64,000 nucleotides of DNA, taken from assembly GCA_000697355.1 (NCBI GenBank), contig JNEN01000888.1:1-64000 (forward strand), given 5' to 3'. The translations under genes were made by a program, and so were the position numbers. The notes below the pieces were generated by a model, which ran no database searches, was not told where the DNA came from, and saw nothing but the letters and a program-made list of their open reading frames with translations. Below, in pieces: positions 57,807 through 64,000 of the stretch; the first letter of the stretch is position 1, and every line of letters starts with the position of its first letter. The stretch is from Syncephalastrum monosporum B8922. Taxonomy: Eukaryota; Mucoromycota; Mucoromycetes; Mucorales; Syncephalastraceae.

Positions 57807-59323
57807 CTCTTCTTTTCTTTTATAAAATGCGCAAGTAATTTGCGGCATAATAAATAAAGCGAGACCATGTAGCCATACATGGCAACGGGTAAATATGAGT
57901 GATTGGTCTTTCGAGGCCAAAACAAACAAGATACATGTAGTCTTGCTTTCTTGCTTTTCTATTAACTTTTCAGTCTTGTCCATTTATCTAAGCAAGACCG
58001 TGTCGCGTTATTTACACGCCTTAGGCATTGGTACATACATCAATTATCCACCAAATACTGACAAAAACAGTCGAGCATAGGGCGCAACGGAACTGATGGC
58101 GGCGACTCGGGTTTATATAGATATGACGTAGTGGAAGAACGCGTTCCTTCGGTAATGCCTGCACGTTCGTCCTCAGAAAAGGGAAATCGCCTGGAACGTT
58201 TACTATATAAAGCAAAGTTCACAAGCATGTACGAGTAGAGTGAATAAATATATTACAGTATATCGTATCATTCTTTTTACTGACTGATTTGCATATCGCT
58301 ACGGAACACAAAAGTTTTTAGACCGCCAATGCTACCTAAATCATGATTAAGAGCCATCATATAATGCTGTGTCGTTGTCATTCATACTATGTCACTGGTG
58401 CAAGTGATACGACGACATATGTCTGAATGTTCAGGATGACCGTCTGAAATTAACTTTAAACGCTGCTAATGAAACAGTAATGAGGAACGGGGGCAGGTTT
58501 GAGCGTCTACTTGATCCATTTTCGTCCTGTCCATCCACCACATCGCTGTTGCCGTCATCGGACGCCATTTTTCCGATACCTGTAAGCTGATGCTCTGTTG
58601 ACGTCATCTAGCCGTGCCTCTTTGGCGTAGATATGTTGTTTGTCAGCCAAGCATGTTGTTTTTATCTTGCGCAGCAAAAGTTGCAATAGGACGCCACTGG
58701 CTTGAAAAACAAAGAGCATAGTTGTTGATTTTGTTGGGGTTCATGATGCTTTCTGGTCAGTTCTCAAAGCCTTTAAATGATCATTGTTTGTTTGTATTTC
58801 TCCCCGCTGCGCACTAGGATAGTGGGGTTTTCATCGTACACAGTAGAATCAGAATAGAAGGCGAGAATACATGTGTATAGAGAGTATGCGAAGTACGAAG
58901 AGATCTAGACACATTATCGTCGGCTCAAAGGACGCTGGCCAATCGCAGCAAAGGTCCAATTGGACTAGATCGCAAAATTTATGGATCCCAAACTCGAAAC
59001 TTTTTTGCACACTGCAGAGTTCGCGGCGACAAGTAGTTTACTTTTAATAGGTAAATTTCGTAATTATGAATACAAGAGCGAATGAGAAGGAAAAACAAAT
59101 GCAAATATGTATGAGAGGGTGTGTGCGTATGTAAAAGAGATGAAGGGAGATCAAAAGTTTTAGGGCATATATGTGAGAGAGTTAGCCAGTGAAAGAGTGA
59201 GTGAAGGTGTCGGTGAGTGAGATGCGGTGAAAAGGGAATGGTACAGTTAAAAGAAATATACAATGGAAGAACTAAGGGAGATAGACTTGTTGGGAGCTTG
59301 GGGGAGGGGGGCCAGATAGCGGT
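57807..59323. other. Intergenic, 1.5 kb
   Basis: Between two convergent stops. No gene or RNA feature seen. AT-rich. Confidence 0.5.
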
Positions 59324-60408
59324 TTACCATCCATGGAATGATTCAGGATAAGCAGACGTCGAAGAGAGACCGGACGGTCTCCGATGGCAGGTCAAATCGA
59401 GGCCAGCCGGATACCGGTTTTGACGCTGCTCCCAGTCGACGCAGTAGCTCAAACTTTGCGAGAGATCTGACGGCGTATCCTGGTAATATGCGTTGTTATG
59501 GCGATGGTACCTCCGGACGGAAGAAGCGGGGGTAGGCATCGGTCGTGGTTGAGGTGCTTTGGCGATAAAGAGGTGGGTGAGGTTGGACTGTTTCAAGGCG
59601 GGACGGTGAGGCACTTGTTTCTTGAACTCGGTACGGTAGGCGTGGTCAAAGAAGGCGTCAGAGCGGACGGTGCTCCAACAGCCATCGTCGTTGTCTTCAA
59701 GAACGGTATCGTCTTCGTCGTCTTCGTCGTCCTCTTCCTCTGTTTCATATTCATCGTCGGACACATAAAATTTAGATGACTTTGCGTTGCCTGTCTGGGT
59801 GGTGACAAGAGCAGGTGCAGGAGCAGCAGGCGCGGACGGAGCAAGGCGGGAGAACGGGGTCTCGGCCTTGGGGGTCGGTGTCGCAACCTCAACAGGTTGT
59901 GGCGGTGTGCAACTCAACAACTTTTCCTTGGGCGGAGCTTGCGCGCCACCTTCCACAGGAGCGCTGGAGACGGGTGGTGTAAGCGTAGAATCACCGACGG
60001 AAGAAATGATCCGCTTGAAGGATGTGGGCGAGACGTGTTTGAAAGGAGGCGTCTGAGGCGAATCGTCTGGGAGTGACTGACCGAAGTAATCATCATGGCT
60101 ATCGTCCGGTGATAGAACAGGAATGGGGATGGGCGTCCGCACGGTGGGCGCGGTTTTTTCTTCCCGTTCCGCGTTCGACTCGCGGAACCATAGCCGCCAG
60201 CTCATATTTTCTAATCGACGACCGTTCTCAAGGTTGTCCTTGCATTTCGTGAAAACTGAATAATACACAGATAAGCCTTTCATGTTCGCCACTGGCGCTT
60301 TCTTCTTTGCGTACCAGTCCACATGCAAGAGAGGTCATCACTCGTGATGTCTTTGAGCTTGTGGATATTCGGCAGAGCCAGCGAAACAACGGGCGCGTCG
60401 AGCGGCAT
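59324..60408 (-). CDS. Protein with AreA GATA-like (DUF1752) domain
   Basis: 341 aa, one intron at 60256-60314. The N terminus carries DDLSCMWTVFTKCKDNLENG and GRRLENMSWRLWFRES. This is the short fungal domain PF08550 (DUF1752, found N-terminal in AreA/Nit2 GATA factors and in several other fungal regulators). No GATA zinc finger follows, so it is not AreA itself. The rest is disordered: Pro/Ser/Thr-rich with SLPDDSPQTPPFKHVSPTSF and an acidic run (DDEYETEEEDDEDDEDDT) near residue 190, then a basic C-terminal part. The intron restores the motif, since the unspliced frame would replace its start. Probably a regulatory adaptor, by inference. Confidence 0.75.
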
Positions 60409-62676
60409 CAGTAGTGGTATGTGGAGGGGGAAAAAAAGAGGAAGGAAGAGGAAGAATCAAAACAAAAAAAGGTGGAAGAGATAAAAAAGTAACAAATGTT
60501 TGGACCCGATATGGAGACAAGAAGCACAGATCTTTTTATTTTTTTGGCACGTCCCACTTTATACCGTTGATAAGCATCTATCCCTTTCTGAGCCCCCCCT
60601 CCCCCCAACCCCCAAGAATATAAAATAAGAAACCAAGGTGGATCCCAAACCACTTCTTTACTATCGGACCGTTGCAAAACGGCCAAATCCTCCTACAGAA
60701 AGGGCTCTACGGGTTTGATCGCACCAAGGGTGGGGTAGGAGGAGAAGTTGAGAAAACGGGGTTTCATCCAAAAGGGATTTGGAACCCCCTTTCCTTCCCG
60801 GGGGGTTTCGGCGACCTGAGGTTATGGAACTCGAATTCAGCCAATCAGTACGGGCGATGACCGGCGATCGCCTTGTCTAAGCGATGATACGGTCCGCTCG
60901 CACCCGTTGCGTTACACACAATCACGCTTCCCACAACGCATTGACGCTTTCATTTTCGCTAGAACGAATTCGCATCATTGACCCCAGTCGCTTCATATGA
61001 ACTCAACAAGCAAATAAGAAATTCACGACCTGTTTTACGCCAAAAAAAAAAAAAAAAGGAAGAAACAAGTCGACAACAAATGTAAAATTAATTTCCTTTC
61101 CGCCCTTGCTTCGTTATCCTCCGGTCCAATGAACAACCTTTTAAAGCCAAAAAGAAAAAAAAGTTTTAACACGAAGATAAGAATAAAAGAAAGGATGCAC
61201 TATCTCTAGAAGATGCTGCGACGAGTGGCCATTGCGACCAGAAAGGGAATGATGCCGCCCATTGGTGCATGATCACACAAACAAAAATAAAATAAAATAA
61301 AATAAGGCTCTTCATAGTACATCTAGAAATTCGTGCTTTTTCTGTCGACCAATGAAATCCGCTGCAACAATGCAAAATTATGCTGACAGGACACTTTTTC
61401 TTGCCCTGAATGATCTTTGTATATCACACACACATTATATGATCGTATTTTAAGGTAGAACTATCGTCCAGGATCCTAAGGCATCTTTGTTTCTGTCTTG
61501 CGTTTTTGTGCCGAACATGGCGTAACAAAAGCCAGGAGAGTAATTTTATAATGGAAATATTATACACGTTTAGGTACAGTTGTCTAGCGTGGGTCAACCT
61601 GTGCTGTAGTTTGTAGTTTAGGGACAAAGTCGAGAGAAAGCCCTAGCCCATTTACGGCGTTTTGAGTTTTAGGTACATAATAACTGCTCAGACCGTGTTG
61701 GGTGGGAGCTTATTCACCTGATTCATTTACTTTGGTTAGTTCCTTGATGTTTTGAGTTCACAAACTAGAGACGTTAGTGACTATACCTGGGTAAAGGTAT
61801 TCCTGTTTCTATCACTTCAGCGCTCTCGTTGCACCATCTACTTTGATTGATAGACATGCTTAGTCGATGATACGTCACCGAATCTCTTTGAAATTTTCTG
61901 TATACGAAAGAAAATCTAGTAAGGACGAACTATATAAATGCGTTGAACGCCTTTAACTAATAGATTAGCTGATTCCCATCATTAACTTCACCCCCCCCCC
62001 ACCGTTCGGCAGATTGCGGCAGTCAGCGCCCTTGGAAAAGGGCCCTAAGCTTCTGGTATAGTCGGCTTCTTAGAGATGTGTGAACCATACTCCACATCCA
62101 AAAGTCATATGGTTTAAGATAATTGAGTGTAATAACCGAATCCTCGTCACACTAACACTTTGAGGGAAAAGCAAATTTGGACCATGGCATGCTTCGCTTT
62201 TTTATCACACACACACACACATACATACATACATACATACATACATACATACATACATACATACATACATACATACATGTGCAACAGTCCGTCGAAAGAA
62301 ATTTATCTTACAGCTATTCGACAACGGAACTTTACACATTGTCAATCCGAGCAATATATATTCGGTACGACCAATGCTTAGCCATGAGGCTTCTTACAGC
62401 TATTATTCGGATATGATATAATCTCGCCTAAGCTATATCCTTTTGATCTCCCGAGCGTATAACTCATCCGCACGGCTACTGTATATCCAAGAAACTTTAG
62501 CAAAGTCTTGAAAAATATGCACTTGGCACTTTGCTTAACAAGCGCAACGACCATATCAATGACTTGCGTCCAGTCAAAGTGGGGGCACCACGGTCCGCGA
62601 GAACAGCTTTTTAGCTTGAGGGTATGTAGTATTACAATATAATAACTGTCATCTGAGAAAGGCTTTCCGAAAGTGA
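60409..62676. other. Intergenic, 2.3 kb
   Basis: No gene seen. Contains a T/A-rich leader for the upstream minus-strand gene, poly-A at 61041-61055, AAAAT repeats at about 61283-61304, and a long CA/CATA tract at 62207-62278. Confidence 0.5.
62207..62278. repeat. CA and CATA microsatellite
   Basis: About seven CA dinucleotides followed by about 14 tandem CATA units, the longest perfect microsatellite in the window. Confidence 0.95.
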
Positions 62677-62839
62677 GGCCTTGAGCTGGAGAATGGGCTT
62701 GAAAGCCTGAACATAGACCGGCTTTGCGAGAATGAGCTGCAACAGCTTTCAAATAAAAGACCACGTTCAGAGTTCAAGCGAGGGCCGTCGGATGGTTTTC
62801 AAGAGCTCTTACTATATGCTGGTCCAAGTCCGAGGTTTC

Positions 62840-62872
<33 letters not shown>

Positions 62873-64000
62873 GAAATAGCAGAATGCAGTACGACGGCGC
62901 AAGCGCAGGCCACCACAGCAGCACTTCGAACTTTGTTGGGCAACTCAGCATTATCCGATCCATGGCCCTTGAACAGGCGCACATTGCTTTTCAAGATGTC
63001 GCTCTGGAAGGGTCCTTTCAATTCAAGAAGCATGTTTATCGCAATTTCTTTCAGTCAGCCCGTGGCGAAAAAGTGAAACAACCCATTTCGTCCATGATTT
63101 GGATACGACAGGGCCGCCGAGAGCGACACAAGTATTTTATGCGCGCAAAAGACGTGGACCTGGCTGTTGAACATGTCAACGTCGTACGTCGATCAACAGG
63201 TCCTTCGCAAGTTTAATGACTTCCCGTCTATCCCGTACTCGACAGACCGCCCAAGTTTGGAAGTGGATGGAGGCGTAGGCAATCCGAACGCACTGAAAGC
63301 GTTTCCTGAAGACTCCAGCATTCAATCCCTGGCGGCGATGATGTCTCCAAACCCACCGCTGCGGAATATCCTGTTGGCTGCACGACACACATGGTGGCGG
63401 GGCTATGCTGGTCATTGGGCTGAAGCGCCCGAGTTGCCTTCCTCGGCATTCCTTCGCATCGCGATTGAAGCATTGGCAAGCCAGCTGGACACCGACTTTC
63501 GCAAAAATATCATCCATAACTTCATCACACGAAGCATCACGTACTATTCAGTCATTCTATCCGACCTTGCCCGAACTCCCGATGGGTGGCCGGACGACGA
63601 TGGGTTTATCCTGTGGCTACAACTTTTGGCTCAACAAAGGCTTCCGGATGCTACTTCTGCGCGCAAAGAAGTCGAAAAGCGCTACCCGCACCTCGATCAA
63701 AACATTATCCAATCAATCGCCGCCTTCGTCCTTCGGCTTCGTCATGACAGCAGCTTTGATGATATTGAAAAAGCACTTGCCAAGAAAGCAATTGCGCCTT
63801 CAGGGTGGCCACAAGACGCTGCACTCAGTTCTTACATTGTTTCGTGCATTTTTATATGCCTCTGGACGAGAGCAACGCCCTCCTACCTAATATCGAGACG
63901 TTTCTGGAGGTCATTCCAAAAGTCGAGAAGAGCAAGGCGCGAAACGAGATCGATAATTTTATCAGCGACCGGAGAACCCTCCTAGAAAATGCATGCGGTA
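62677..64000 (+). CDS. Partial gene of unknown function, runs off the window
   Basis: Three coding blocks can be joined in frame: 62677-62834 (no ATG, so upstream exon missing or decayed), 62880-63187 and 63246 onward. The introns are 62835-62879 (45 bp, nearly all pyrimidine) and 63188-63245 (branch-like TTTAATGAC, acceptor CGACAG, weak GTCGAT donor). Protein features: FQELLLYAGPSPSRMQYDG, FQFKKHVYRNFFQSARGEKV, HTWWRGYAGHWAEAPELP, FDDIEKALAKKAIAPSGWPQ. Near 63830 the coding signal shifts frame (MPLDESNALLPNIETFLEVI follows in another frame) with no plausible intron between, suggesting an indel. Family not recognised; may be a decaying gene. Confidence 0.45.

Noticed and set aside
63188..63203. 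Consensus GTACGT donor at 63184 for the right-edge gene
   Set aside because: It cannot be joined in frame to the acceptor at 63245; the weaker GTCGAT donor four bases downstream can.
1..64000. Search for CRISPR arrays, rRNA, snRNA, complete transposons or terminal inverted repeats
   Set aside because: Nothing matching their diagnostic sequences was visible; the direct repeats present are microsatellites, coding repeats or the 461-747 array.

Overview
This window is nuclear DNA of a filamentous fungus. Most genes are split by short GT-AG introns (about 35-110 bp, up to 12 per gene). Several families are ones I associate with early-diverging fungi and animals more than with yeasts: ARL5-, BRE/BRCC45-, SMPD4-, CCDC6- and NIPA-like genes. 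The FTR1/FET3 pair also fits. Mucoromycota (Mucorales-like) is my best guess, but I cannot name a species. No rRNA, complete tRNA, CRISPR array or intact transposon was seen.

Layout. 0-5.6 kb: a CRE-bearing direct repeat, FES1 (Hsp70 exchange factor) and a decayed unknown gene. 5.6-10.8 kb: SSL1 (TFIIH), an F-box protein, ARL5 and ribosomal RPL8. 11-16.1 kb: a secreted GH47 mannosidase divergent from an MFS sugar transporter. 16.3-25.4 kb: an acyl-CoA carboxyltransferase, an RBMS-like RNA-binding protein, an RluA-type pseudouridine synthase and a NIPA-type transporter. 25.7-29.1 kb: a large mucin-like membrane protein. 29.1-33.9 kb: a 4.9-kb gene desert.

34-43.5 kb: the divergent high-affinity iron uptake pair FTR1/FET3, a HECT E3 ligase and acyl-CoA oxidase POX1. 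44-52 kb: a short BRE-like protein, RPS18, a small Ser/Thr-rich membrane protein, a peroxisomal acyl/4-coumarate-CoA ligase ending in AKL, and FAL1/eIF4A-III. 52-60.4 kb: an SMPD4-like tail-anchored protein, a CCDC6-like coiled coil, and a protein with an AreA GATA-like (DUF1752) domain. The right edge holds part of an unrecognised gene.

Functional links. FTR1 and FET3 form one iron-uptake complex and share a promoter with GATA-type sites. The CoA ligase and POX1 would activate and then oxidise acyl chains in peroxisomes. The mannosidase and sugar transporter share an upstream region. The remaining genes look like housekeeping genes without operon-like logic.

The most unusual features are structural. 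Micro-exons of 5, 13, 14 and 20 nt were inferred, the 5-nt one next to a GC-AG intron. Two ribosomal protein genes have an intron directly after the ATG. All exon models were built by eye from splice signals, reading-frame continuity and family motifs. Except for the partial gene at the right edge and the broken gene near 4 kb, each model sums to a whole number of codons, but none is supported by transcripts.
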